Below are positions 45,443 through 57,200 of a stretch of DNA of 64,000 nucleotides, piece after piece; positions within the stretch are counted from its first letter, which is position 1, and each line of letters begins with the position of its first letter. Under the pieces are notes generated by a model. The model ran no database searches and had not been told where the DNA came from. It saw only the letters and a list, made by a program, of their open reading frames with translations. Position numbers and translations under genes: made by a program. This DNA comes from Gossypium raimondii (taxonomy: Eukaryota > Streptophyta > Magnoliopsida > Malvales > Malvaceae), in NCBI RefSeq assembly GCF_025698545.1, contig NC_068577.1, positions 62,001-126,000 on the forward strand, given 5' to 3'.

Positions 45443-48400
45443 TCACTCAACATTCACTGCAAACACCGTACGAACAGAATATTGAGCAGCAGACCATGTT
45501 ATAGACCCAAAGTTATATCCACTTGAAGCCTCACTGCCATCAAATAACACTTTGAAAGAAACCCTCTTTACATTCTCTAAAAATGTGATCTTTTTGGGTA
45601 TAACCTTCACTTTCATTCCCATGGGAGCTTGCACAGTGGAAGTATATGTCACATTTGGGTGTCCAACATTTGTAACACTTCTTTTAATAGTTAAGAACCC
45701 TATGCTTTTTTCTAGTTTACTTATGGAGATTGATGGATAATTGATGTTGGAAATGAGATCATCAGAGGATTTCGTTGGACATTTGAACTTCGTTTTCGAC
45801 ATGGAACGTATCGTTTTCTCTGGGGATCCGTTATAACAAAGGAATCTTAGGTAATCCTCGGTTGTTGTTTCGAAGACTAATCCCGGATTAAGGGCTTTAA
45901 CTGGACTTATTTCTCCAACTCCCATCTCGTGCGGGGTGGCAAAAGAAGCCGAACCGTTCGTCACTGGTTTCCTCATGTTATCATACACAGTTGCTGCATT
46001 AGGACAAACATTAGTCTCAATCATGAATATCATGCATTGATTTTAACATAAAAGTATGTAATGTTACCGGTTGTCATTAGTGCCGATCTGATCATGGAAG
46101 AAGTCCATTTAGGATGTACTGATTTAACCAATGCTGAAGCCCCTGTTACATGTGGACAAGCCATTGATGTTCCGGATTCTAGGGCATATCCGCCCGGTTT
46201 CACGCCATCCGAGGCAGTCTCTTCTTCGTCTTTTGGAGTTATTGCACCTAAAATGGCAACTCCTGGTGCCATTATATCAGGCTAAAGGAAAGGGAAAAAA
46301 AACCTCATGTTTATTTCAAGCTTTACAGTATTGATGAGCGGAAAATTACAATGGAAGCCCCTGTATAAGGTGTTAGATTGCATTTTACCCCTTTTACTTA
46401 AAAAATGAGCAAATTAATCCCTGTACGTCAGATTAAAATGTAAATTGTTCATCCTATTAAAAATTCCATCTATTTTTATTGTTAAAAACTAATCGCTGTG
46501 CATCAGTATGAGATACACGTGACATGCCACATGTCATTGTTTGGTTATTCTATTAACGACGCTAGTTTTTAACAGTACAAATGGATAAAATTTTCAACAA
46601 AAATGATCAATTTACTTTTTGGTCTAACATATAGGGACTAATTTACGCATTTTTCAAGTAAAGAATACAATCTGACCCTAGTACAAGGGCCTTCATGGTA
46701 CTTTTGCCTATTGATATGATAGAGAAATATATATGTGTGTGTACCTTGAGAATGTTTTCTGTTAGTACACTAGGACCTCTTGATGAAAAATATGCTACCA
46801 CTGGTGCTGGTTTAATTCCTGGAATTTCAACTGTAGGAAGAATAATTGCAGATGGGTTCCTATCATAACATAAATGGGAGAAAAAAAAACAACTTAGGAC
46901 TATCAAAACATGCCTTGTTCTTCAAGGCATTAAAAAACAACAACTTAGGACTATCAAAACATGCCTTGTTCTTCAACGCATATTCAAAAAACTAAAATCA
47001 TGGTCTTACTTGTTAGATTTGATGTACTTGAGAATTTTATATCCTATAGTAGTTCCAACTTCAGTGAATGGAAATGGTCCTGAATCAAATGGAGCACTTT
47101 CATCATTTTCATTGATCAATATCAATCCTTTAGCTTTGGCATCTTCGGCTACGAGTTTCTTGATTGTCCTCGACACGACAGGGAAACCATCGAAACAAAC
47201 AATTATCTTCCCTTTCACCTTTTCCGGATCTAATGATCCAGGATAGCAACTCCTGCAATGTAACACAAAGAAAAATTCCATTGCAACAATGGCTACCAAT
47301 CAAACATATTAACTCAAACAATGTTTTTTACCTTGCTTCTGGTATTGGACTGTACTTAGCAGCAATGTCCTTTCCATATGCAAGTGGATATGTCTCGGTT
47401 CGAGTGAGGTTCGAAAAATTAATGGCAGACCCCTTTCAGCACAACATAATCAAAATCAAAATGTTTTCTATATATATACACACACACACACACACATGGA
47501 GCGTCTTACTTGAAAGATTCTTCCATTTCCTAAAAGCACCTTAGAGTGAAAACCCCTATCAATATTAGAAGCTGCCACAGTGAAAATCCATGGTGCTGCA
47601 TTTGTAACAGTGAAAGGATCAGGTCCTTCATTGCCACCTGAACAGACCACCATGACCCCCATTTGTTCTGCATGAAATGCTCCAATGGCAATAGGATCTT
47701 TCAAGAAGTCAGGTTGGAGGAAAGCACTCGTCCCGATAGAAATGGAGATGATATCGACACCGTCTTTAACGGCATCGTCGATTGCCTTTAATATGGTGGA
47801 ACCGGGACAACCGTCTTCGGAACATACCTTATAGGCTGCAATCCTAAAAAAGGGTGAACCACCCCTAGCAGTACCTTGAGCCAAGCCATGGTAACTAGCG
47901 TTGGCTACTATGGCACCGGCTGCAATAGAAGCAGTGTGAGTTCCATGGCCAACAGTGTCCCTTGGAGATTTGTCAACTCTCATTTGTGTTGTGTTGTTTC
48001 CATTAGATGCGTGCATTACATTGTAGTATCTTGCCCCTATCAACTTCCTGGAATCACAAGACATATATATATATCGTCAACAATAATTTCAAAGCTTATT
48101 TTATCAAATAAATATGTATGTATGTAAGTATGTAAGTATGTAAGTATGTAAGTATGTATGACCTATTACAATCAGACTTTTTGAAGTCTGGTCCCTCCAT
48201 GCAAACTCCTTTCCATCTTTTAGGTATTTCTCCCATTCCTTCATCTTTGAAACTTGGAGACTCGGCCCAAATTCCTGAAATAAAATCAAATTTAATAATA
48301 AACCTAAACCTGTGTATTCAAATAATTTTATGTGCTCGAGGATTGCTACTATATTATCAATTATCTATGAAATTATAAAATGTAAAACTAGTTTTTTTTT

Positions 48401-51400
48401 TCACATATATATATTTGAACTTCAACATGCAGTTTGCATAATTCTTTAGTTATCTTTCAACATACTATGTTCAATTATAAGAAGTGTAATCTGTACTATA
48501 TATAAGGTCTTTGATTAAATTAATGACACATATTAACCGAATTTTAAAGTATATAATATGAAAATCATCAACTTTGAATCCAAAACATCTTAAATATCTC
48601 AATTTTCCCTTTCAATAGCAAAATTATGTTAAATTTTTATGTCAATTTCTTATAAATTTGTTACATAGAATTATTCACCCATGTCGTGAGTGTGTTATAA
48701 TCTAGTGTTATTAATATGATTAATTAGAGTCAGAGTCAAATTTCCAATTGTTAAGGGATTTCAGTCTCTTTTAAAAGAAGCCTTTAAGGTGTTTGTTCTT
48801 GCGAAGTTGATGAACCCTTCAACACGTTTGATATTTGTCCCGAGTTAAGATTTTGTCTCCTAACTTTGTTAAGAGCCATGCAGGGTTTACGGAGTAAGAG
48901 CCCCTTGTCAAATTGAGTCATGCACAGCTTACGGTCACCTACCATAAAATGGTGGCTATATGACATTGGCAGGGTTTGAACTCAAACCCTAAATTGCATT
49001 CGACAAAACACTCCCACCTCATAAATTTTGTGTAAATCTCAACAAAATTAGAAAATAAAATCTTAATTTAAGATAAATCAAACAAACATCTCACTCATTC
49101 TTATATTATTAAATTTTGGCCTAAAATCCTATAGATAAAGATCTGTAATAAGGGATTGCGCTCCACTTTGTGGTTTGTTGATTTGAGTTTATAACACACC
49201 ATGTAAAAGTGATTATCACATCAACCCTTTTAAACCCAAAAAAGTTTGTCATTTTCATAAATAAAGTGCTAAATTTAGTGAAAATGCTTTATTTTCGAAT
49301 GCATTCCAAACCAATAATGAACCCCTCAAAAAAATTTATGATTAAGGGAATATTTTTAGGGATTCTTTTGCTCAATCATGGCCATTACTTTTAGAAATGG
49401 TAGATTAATTAAAGTTTTTGTTTTATTCTTAATGAAAGTATAAATTTAAATTTTAAAATGCGGTCAAGTCGATGTGTTAATAAGAGGGAGTTGGGATATT
49501 TATATAAAATATACATGTTTAAAGTAAGTTCGGTTTACTTTCTACAAGGTATTTTTAAATTTGAAATAATTTTGGTCATCAAAATTTAGGAGAAATAAAA
49601 TAAGTTAAATGTTTAATTTGTATTAAATTTTATAAGTATTTAAGTTTATTTTTACCTAATTAATATTTAAATACTATTTATACTTAAATATTGCAATTAT
49701 TAAGCTTTATTTTATCAAATTAAAATCTAGATATTACTCTGAAATAGTTTTCCAAATTAAACTAAAATGGTACTAAAAGTATCATTAAATTTTTATGAAT
49801 CCTATAAAAGAAATCAATTTTAACAAAAAAATAAAACACTTTGAAAATTTTGGACGACCCAAACATAAATTTTTCCTTTTTAAAAAACACTAATTAATTA
49901 AGCCCATTAACTTAACTGACATGACATGTCAACAATTAATTAAAATTTTAAAGTAAAAATTCTGAAAAAATTTTAAAAATATAAAATTTTATTTTAATAA
50001 TTAATTGTTGATGTGGCCTACACATGGATTGTCATGTTAACAAAAGTTGACAAATGTTAACTTTTTTATCTATTTTGGGGTGTTTTGACAAACAACCCTA
50101 GTTTAAGGGCTAAAAATTAAATGAATAGCTAAAATAAATTTTTTTATAAAGCTGAAGGGCCGAACAAATCATTATACATATTTAATCAATAAGTGTAGTT
50201 TATTAGTAAAAGCACCTCTATGGCCCCTCTCAATTTTGATATTGAGCAAATTGGTCCATTTCAAAAAAATTATAGCAATTCAATCCCTATCAATTTTCCA
50301 TCAAATGCACATAATTTTGGCATAATAATAAAAAATTTCAAAATTTAATATCTCTAAATTAAAGTAGAATTGAATTTTAAAATTTAAAAGAATACACAAA
50401 ACTTTCGTAAATTTAAACCAACAATAATCAAACATGATGAAGATTAACTAAAATGGGGAATTATTAGTCTTCAATAAAGTATGAGAAAAATAAATGCAAT
50501 CTCTATGTATTGATTAGTGTGTGTGTGTTTTTCCTTTCTGTAAAGTGCCTCACATGCTTGTAAAGTTTCAATCAATTTTTCATTTTAAAAGTTTCATTAT
50601 GTCTAATATAAATAGAAAAAAGAAAAGTGAAGGTACCTGTATCGATCATGCCAATAATGACATCATAAGTAGATTTATGAGGCAGATATGATCCATGATT
50701 CAACTTAGGGTTTGAGTTGTCGTCTAAGAAATCCCACGATCGTGTTGTATGTAACTGAAGAATTGAATCGGGAAAAACCGATACCACCCCATTTCGTCCT
50801 GTTTTCACATTTACATTATTGATCTACTTTTTTTAAGAAAATCACAATTATAAACATATATGCGATCAACTATAACGTAAAATACAAAGCATAAATAAAT
50901 GGTGAGATTGGAGGTATAGGCATCTCCAAATTTGAAGAAGAAACAAAATAGCAGAAGTAAATAAGGACAAAAGGTAAAACATAGCAAGCCAGACAAGTGA
51001 CAGCTATATACATATATATATTAGAAAAGGTAAAGGCTAAAAGGGGGGACTCACCAGACAACTCAGAAGCTTCATCATCAGTAAGCATTGCAGAGAATCC
51101 TCTCAATGCATGATTATAATGATTTGTAATTGAAATCCTTTCTCTTTCCTCCCTACCCGAAAAAGTAACCAAAAATATTTCAGTAGATGAATGAATGAAT
51201 GAATGAACGGTCATGAGTGACTGATCATGTAATGAAACCTTGGAATTACTGTGGACAGTAATTGCAGATGATCTGATTCTGCAGTTTCACCAGCTGAGCT
51301 TCCCATGTATACAACATAATGCTACAAACACAGCACCCACAACTATCAAATATGACATTATATGTATACACATTTCAGTGCAGAGACAGAACATAACATA

Positions 51401-51473
51401 CCTTCGGGGTTTGGATTGATGCAGCTGAAGAGATGATGAGAAAAAAAGACAAGAGTTGCAGCAGACAAGACAT
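45443..51473 (-). CDS. Secreted subtilisin-like serine protease, SBT5 type
   Basis: Eleven exons on the minus strand: 51473-51402, 51321-51239, 51152-51055, 50798-50637, 48274-48163, 48047-47510, 47432-47332, 47252-47010, 46859-46745, 46281-46068, 45993-45443. Total 762 residues, all introns GT-AG and in frame. Signal peptide about residues 1-20 ([16 protein letters not shown]). I9 propeptide about 25-84 ([19 protein letters not shown]). Peptidase S8 with catalytic Asp137 (GMIDTGIW), His210 (GHGTHTAS), oxyanion Asn315 (GGNEGPD) and Ser547 (GTSMACPH). A protease-associated insert spans about 356-470 and a fibronectin III-like tail (SVTNVG) reaches the C terminus. The intron-rich structure and the [25 protein letters not shown] segments match the SBT5.2/CRSP group, extracellular proteases acting in peptide-hormone processing and stress responses. 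The in-frame extension upstream of 51473 would bury the signal peptide, so it was not used. Confidence 0.93.
46341..46707. mobile_element. Palindromic MITE copy filling SBT intron 9
   Basis: The right end reads GGGCCTTCATGGTACTTTTGCC and the left end AAAATTACAATGGAAGCCCC, imperfect inverted repeats. Interior blocks (TCAGTATGAGATACACGTG, CATGTCATTGTTTGGTTA, ATATAGGGACTAATTTAC) match the copies at 27802 and 42855. 367 bp within a 463 bp intron (46282-46744). Confidence 0.85.
46890..46982. repeat. 51-bp tandem duplication in SBT intron 8
   Basis: CAACTTAGGACTATCAAAAC starts at 46890 and again at 46941, and the match continues through ATGCCTTGTTCTTCAA. Nearly identical, so recent. Confidence 0.85.
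47478..47496. repeat. (CA)n microsatellite in SBT intron 6
   Basis: ACACACAC run immediately downstream (gene sense) of the exon 6 donor. Confidence 0.9.
48112..48160. repeat. Tetranucleotide TATG/TAAG microsatellite in SBT intron 5
   Basis: Alternating TATG and TAAG units over about 49 bases, filling much of the 115 bp intron and ending next to the donor site. Confidence 0.9.
48275..50636. other. Large SBT intron 4 (2.36 kb), non-coding
   Basis: AT-rich. About 49860-50090 contains GACATGACATGTCAACAATT and, further on, TTGTTGATGTGGCCTACACA, a foldback-like arrangement with relatives near 14.1 kb. About 50209-50300 (AGTAAAAGCACCTCTATGGC...) looks like a left-end fragment of the four-copy MITE family. 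A GT run lies at 50517-50529. No exon is missing here, since exons 4 and 5 join in frame. Confidence 0.55.
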
Positions 51474-51519
51474 TATGGTAATGGTGTTGGTTGTGGATTT
51501 TGCAAGGATGAATTCAGTG

Positions 51520-51528
51520 TATTTATAG
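51520..51528 (-). promoter_or_regulatory. TATA box of the SBT gene
   Basis: On the minus strand CTATAAATA lies 47-55 bases upstream of the ATG at 51473, a textbook TATA sequence at a plausible distance. It also argues that the longer open frame upstream is not translated. Confidence 0.65.
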
Positions 51529-51529
51529 G

Positions 51530-54242
51530 GACTGTGTGAGAGCTTTTTGGCACATGGAAACTTGAGCTGTGAGGAAAGCATCTTTGATATTATTCTTATG
51601 TGGGATTGTTTTTTTACACAACTGTTTGCTTGTTCCAATTAAACTAAATAAATGAAGAGTAAGAAAATTAAATTTAAAACTAACAGTGCTGAGTAGTAAG
51701 GTCATAATAAGTGCTTGAAATAATGAAACAACTACTAAGTTTTGTTTGGTTTCCAAGAAAATCTGGAGAACATTCTTTCTCTTCTTCTTTCCACAAATAA
51801 CAAGAATTTTCCCTGCCATTTTGGAACTCTGTGCTGCTTCCAATCATATCCCTTTATGGTGGACAAGTCAATAGGATTTCCTATCCACACAAGACAAGGG
51901 GTCGAGATAAAATTAAAATATGTTGGGAGGCCTAAAAAGGATTAAATTGAACTTTTTAGATTTACGAGGAACTAAAAGAGCAGTTAGACCAAATGACCAA
52001 GTAGGGCAAGACCCTCACCCTCCATTTGCCCTTAGATACAGATATATGTATGGTACATATACATTTATTTTTATTTAAACTTTTCTCTATGTCTATGTAT
52101 TTATCAGCATGTGTATGTGAGCAACAACAAAAATATATTAACTTATGATTTCATTATTTTTAGGGGATTAGACATATTTCTTTTCATTCTTAAGGTCAAA
52201 GTACAATCTTACTATATATATTAACATGTAATTTTATTATCTATAAAAGGACTAAATGACAATTGTTCCATTTTGGGAAGATAGACTACTTAAATTAAAT
52301 ATCAAATTTTAGCATAATAAATATACCAGAATTTGACCTAAATTTCCTATTACATTGAATTAAATAAATCAAAGGGTTCCAATAAAAGGAAATGGCAAAA
52401 ATGAAAAACACCTATTTGATTGCCTTTTAAAAGCACACTTCATATATGTGGATGTCGGTGAATGAAATTTTGGACTTCCATAGAAAAATAAATAACTTTA
52501 AAAAGTTAGAGGAATCAAATGGCCTTGAAATACAAGCAATCCAGTCTAGGAATGTTGGGTAGAAGCCTTAAGGAAAGAAATATGAGATGTAAAGTATTGA
52601 TTATTTTCCACATGGAGAAGAATCCATAAGGTTAATATATATAAAAAAATTACTATTGTTTGATTCATTGGTTAAGAGTGATCATCTTATATTTATGTCA
52701 TGAGATTGAATCGCGAAAATTACCTGCTAGTAGTGTGAGAACAACAATTTATTCTTAGAAATAGTGTGTGAATTATACACAAAAATATTAAATTTAAGCG
52801 AATGTAATAGGTGCATCCTCAAAATAAAAGACTTTGAGTCATTTGTACTATCTTCCTTCAATAACATAACTGGCTAAGGAAACATCACGTCTTTACCTTT
52901 GTGGTGCGACCACTTGTGAAATCGTTGGAAACAGGAACAACAACACTAGCTAGACTCTTTGTATCCATATTAACAAGAGCACCAATGGTAATACGGCAGA
53001 TGCTACCGTACGGAATGAAGACAGCAAATTCTACCTTGTTTGCGAAAGTTTTAAAACTACCTTAAAGATGCTCATTCTTCGCCTATCCGAGCTAAAAGAT
53101 CTTCAAATCTCGTCTTGCAAGCTAGTGAACAAAGAAAGGCAACGAGCAAATATCATTCTCGATAACACGATGGGGACTTCTACAACCTCCTCAAACTTGT
53201 CAAAAAAAGTTTAAGATGACAATGGCAATCGTTACTGAGATTTTTATTAAAAGATCTCGAAACAAAATTATAAAATTAGAGAATATCCAAACACAAGAAA
53301 GATATCTTCGTAAACACAATCAACAGCTAATCTTAACAAGCACCACATGAATCCAAACAAATAAAAATAGAACACCTACTGAACCAGATCCAGTGTCACT
53401 CTTTCGCCTTCTTCCACTCTCATTAACCGCAAAAATCTTTTTTGCAATCACATACAATCTTGCCAGACGTCACATTAGCTAAACCACGAACGCGCACTTC
53501 ATGATTTTTCATTCAATAAGAGTTAATTTGAGTGTTCCTGCAATTAATTTACTCATATCGTTCACTATAACCAACTTATTGGTTAAAAGAGAAGACTTAT
53601 TATCAAAAATCGAATTGAAATTAAAATCAAAATCTGAAGCTAGAACATTATCACACCAATTTATTTAATTTTAATTTATTTTACTGCGATTTTGATTCCT
53701 TTTTATATCTAATTGGGCTTAATTTCTCTTTTATTTGCGTTCAGGTGGACACACGTCGTGAGATAAACAGCTATGATTATTATAATGCAAGGGATAGGAG
53801 TATGATAAATTACATTACAACAATGGAAGGGTTTAACCTTTATACAAGCAAAAGCAAAAGACTGTAAGATCAAACACCCAAAAAGCAACTATTTTCATCC
53901 TGCTTTTTGATCTACAAATTGAAATCTGTATCCTATGTTTACATAGTTATATCATTTCCCTATCTTCCTTTCTTAATTCTAAAATCAAAGCCATCAAATT
54001 ATGGGGCTAAAGTTTTACAACAGAAGCAATCAGCATTTCAGCATGCCCGCATTTGTTCTGTCCATACAAAGAAAATCTACACACAATAGAAGCGACCTCA
54101 CCTGTATCCTGAATGGATGTCCGACTCGAAAGTGGAAGAACAGCAGCATTCTACCCTACAATCATTGCCTTTGCATTGCTCCAAGGACACTAATATAATT
54201 TGATTAAATGACAGTCAATTTGATTGAAGAGGACCAGATTTC
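51530..54242. other. Intergenic region between the SBT and TGA genes
   Basis: AT-rich promoter-like DNA left of about 52600, a SINE-like segment at about 52650-52850, then 52850-53550 with higher GC and no recognisable protein in any frame. The last few hundred bases before 54243 are the presumed TGA 3' UTR. ORFs at 53907-54198 are antisense to that UTR and carry no domain. Confidence 0.45.
52650..52850 (+). mobile_element. Possible tRNA-derived SINE
   Basis: An A-box-like TTGGTTAAGAGTG at 52668-52680 and a B-box-like GAGATTGAATCGCG at about 52705-52718, with spacing near that of RNA polymerase III internal promoters. A short body follows. No A-tail or flanking duplication was proven. Confidence 0.4.
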
Positions 54243-57200
54243 TCACTCCCGGGGCCGAGCCAGCCAAAGAGAACTGAGAGCTCGAAGCCGAGAAAAATAA
54301 TCATTTATGGCAAGAAGAGCCCGAGCTGACTGCCTAGTTGTCAAAATTCGATGCATTTGTTGCAGGGTTTGTTGACGCAGATTATCAGCCTGATATGGTA
54401 AAAAAGAGAACAAATTATTAACCTAGCAATTAACCTGGAAAAATCAATTGACAAGAATATAAAACTAAACCAAATATATGGATTTTTCAAAAGAAAATTT
54501 CATACACAAAAAATTGCATACGATATGGTTCCCAAATTTTTACAAGCTGTAAAATTCGGATGCATCACACGATCTTCAATGATCCGGAAACAAAGAAGAT
54601 TAAATGAAGTATTCTTCACATTAACTTCCTTTTTATTTTAACTACTCTCGAGACTAAAAGGTCATACCCAAAACACAACGCTTCTGCCATAAGCAGGGTC
54701 TGGAGAAGGTCCAGATGTACAAGGCCTTCCCCCCTGTTGAGACTGTCATAATAAAATGACACATAACCAAACACCTAAATTAATAATGTTGTGACAAGGT
54801 ATCAACACATGGAAACTGTTTCCTACTGTTTAAAACAAGAACCAAGAAAAGGATCAAGAATGTCATGTGCGAGTTGAGAATACCCTTCTTTTCCTATCCC
54901 CTCCTTTTTCTCCCAACAGACAATCAAATCACATAACGCTAAAAGAGATAAAAGAAAACACATCGGAAACATAGTCAATATTGGACACAAAATGTAAGTA
55001 CCTGAAGAAGGAACCCTTCAAGAGTTCCTAGCTTTCCCATGGCCATGGCCATTTGACCCATATAGTTTGCCACATTCCCAGATGATCCAGAGGGGGCAGA
55101 AGGTGAACCATTGGCCAAAGTCTCAGCCAAAGATTGTTGCAATGCTTCCATCCCTTGTGACAAAGAATCTTCAGCCTGTTGGGATGACTGCTGCAACTTT
55201 TGGATACCCATAAACTGTTGCTCAGTTAGAGGCTCCAATTGATTTGCAAGAAGCTGCGCCAACATCCATTACATTTAAGAAATGATCAATAAACTAGAAA
55301 GGGAAGAAAAGATGAATGCATCAGAATGTACCTTAGAACAAAGAAGAAGGAAACAATCTATTACAAGCAATCACAATAACGTGATGGTGTATCTAATATA
55401 ACAAACATGCACTGTTTTAGGCAATTGTGTTGCTTCTATTTGAAGAATATAAAAATCACATATCTACAAACTTAGATTAGGAGAAGTAAATAGTGCATGC
55501 AACATAGCTTCCAATAAATAAATAAATAAAAAGCCAGCATAGATCATCCAGATATAAAACAATGTAAAGAACACCATGGTTATCAGAACCGCACCAGATA
55601 ATACCAGTTCAAGGCTTCAGATCATGGGTCAAAGGTTCATCAGTGGATCGTTTGAGTCAATTGCTGGTTAACAGAAATAGTTTCAAGTATTATGAATACT
55701 TTTAAAAAAAACACCGATGAGGAAAAGATGATAACATATTGAGAATGTATTTTAACAACTTATGAGATGAGAGCTAGAAAGTTTCATAAAACCCAAAAAT
55801 GGTGGTCATGCTGCAAACTACTGGAAAGGTAGTCCATAATACAGACAGCCCGAAAACAAACTTCAGATTATGATCTTAACTGAGGGCATAATGTCCAAAT
55901 AGGCATAAAACCAAGTTTCAAAGCTAGGAAAAGTCAATGGGCACAAAATGCTCCTAAAACGATTTCAAAAGAATCATCACACTTTTAAGGGTATCGCATT
56001 TCCAGGGACATTTTGATTCAGGGCTTTGATTGTTCTTTTGCACGGGAAAGGATCACCCCGAGCTTTATAACAAGTTTTGAGGAAGCAAAGCGAGAATGGT
56101 AAAATAGAAAAAAGCAACAATCAATACTTTACATATTTCCCTTACATGTTGTTTGGTTGATGCTTTTTTCTTGGCAAAAAAGAAAATGAAATTCATTTAG
56201 AAGTGAATAGAGAATCAAAGACAAAGAAAAATACATATATGAACAGAACAGAACCTTAGTATATAACAAAAAAACTTGTTTAATATTCAAGTTGAAGAAC
56301 CACCAAGTTAGAAATAAACTAGATGCATCCAATAATATGATACCAAAAATATGATGATTTGATGTTATATTATTAGATGGGTCCATGGTTGATGTGTTAA
56401 GATGAGCCTACCTAATCTATCCACTTAGCAGGCAGGGAAACTGATACTTCGTAATAAGAAAAATAAATTTAAAAATTGTATTTGGGAAGAGAAAAAGAAA
56501 GCTGGATTTGATCATTTTTACATAAAAGACATGCATCTTAGATTTTATAATTTTTATAATAGTTTGATTTGAATTTTTGTCACAACCCCATGTCTAAGTT
56601 GGTACCACTTTCTTTGTGATACAAAGCTTGGTCAAAGTTCTATTAATATATAGATTTTTTTTTCAATTCCTATGAACTGTTTTTACTAGTATCATTAGCA
56701 TAGATCTAGCTTCAACAAAGTTAAGACATGTAAATTTCAATAGACCCTCATGAGACACTCAAATATTGAAACCTCATATGTACCATGAAAACAGTCCTCG
56801 GTATCAGAAGACTGGAGCTCACCTTAAGAAGCTCAGATGAACGGAAGCCTCCAATCCACAGAAAACACCGCTCTGCTGGTGTTTTCCACATTCCTGATAA
56901 GATATGGAAAACATCAGCTTTTGCCGCAGTGCCTTTCAACCTGAAAATGTCATCAAAATGCGTTGTGACACTGTCCACAATAATGCGAAGTTCAGCATCA
57001 CCAGCATGTGAATTGACTGCAGTCCTCAACTCATTTATCTTCCGATTGTGCTCTTCTAGCCACCGTGCATATTCAACATCAAATGCCAGTGCACCTGTAC
57101 ATCACCAGTCCATGAAGATCAGAGATCAAAAACTTCAGAATAAAAAAGCTTTAAATTTTTACATCTCGTTTTAAAGGGGAAAAAGAAGGAAGAGAAGGAA

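Noticed and set aside
48960-48990. tRNA-like B-box (GGGTTTGAACTCAAACCC) in SBT intron 4
   Set aside because: It is a simple inverted repeat without a matching A-box or cloverleaf, so not a tRNA gene.
49780-50090. Possible extra exon in the large SBT intron 4
   Set aside because: Exons 4 and 5 join in frame (MIDT|GIWAES) with no missing residues; the interior is repeat-like.
51474-51638. Upstream extension of the SBT reading frame
   Set aside because: It would precede and bury the signal peptide and overlaps the TATA box at 51520-51528.
52850-53550. Possible gene in the higher-GC stretch between SBT and TGA
   Set aside because: No frame of useful length or recognisable protein on either strand.
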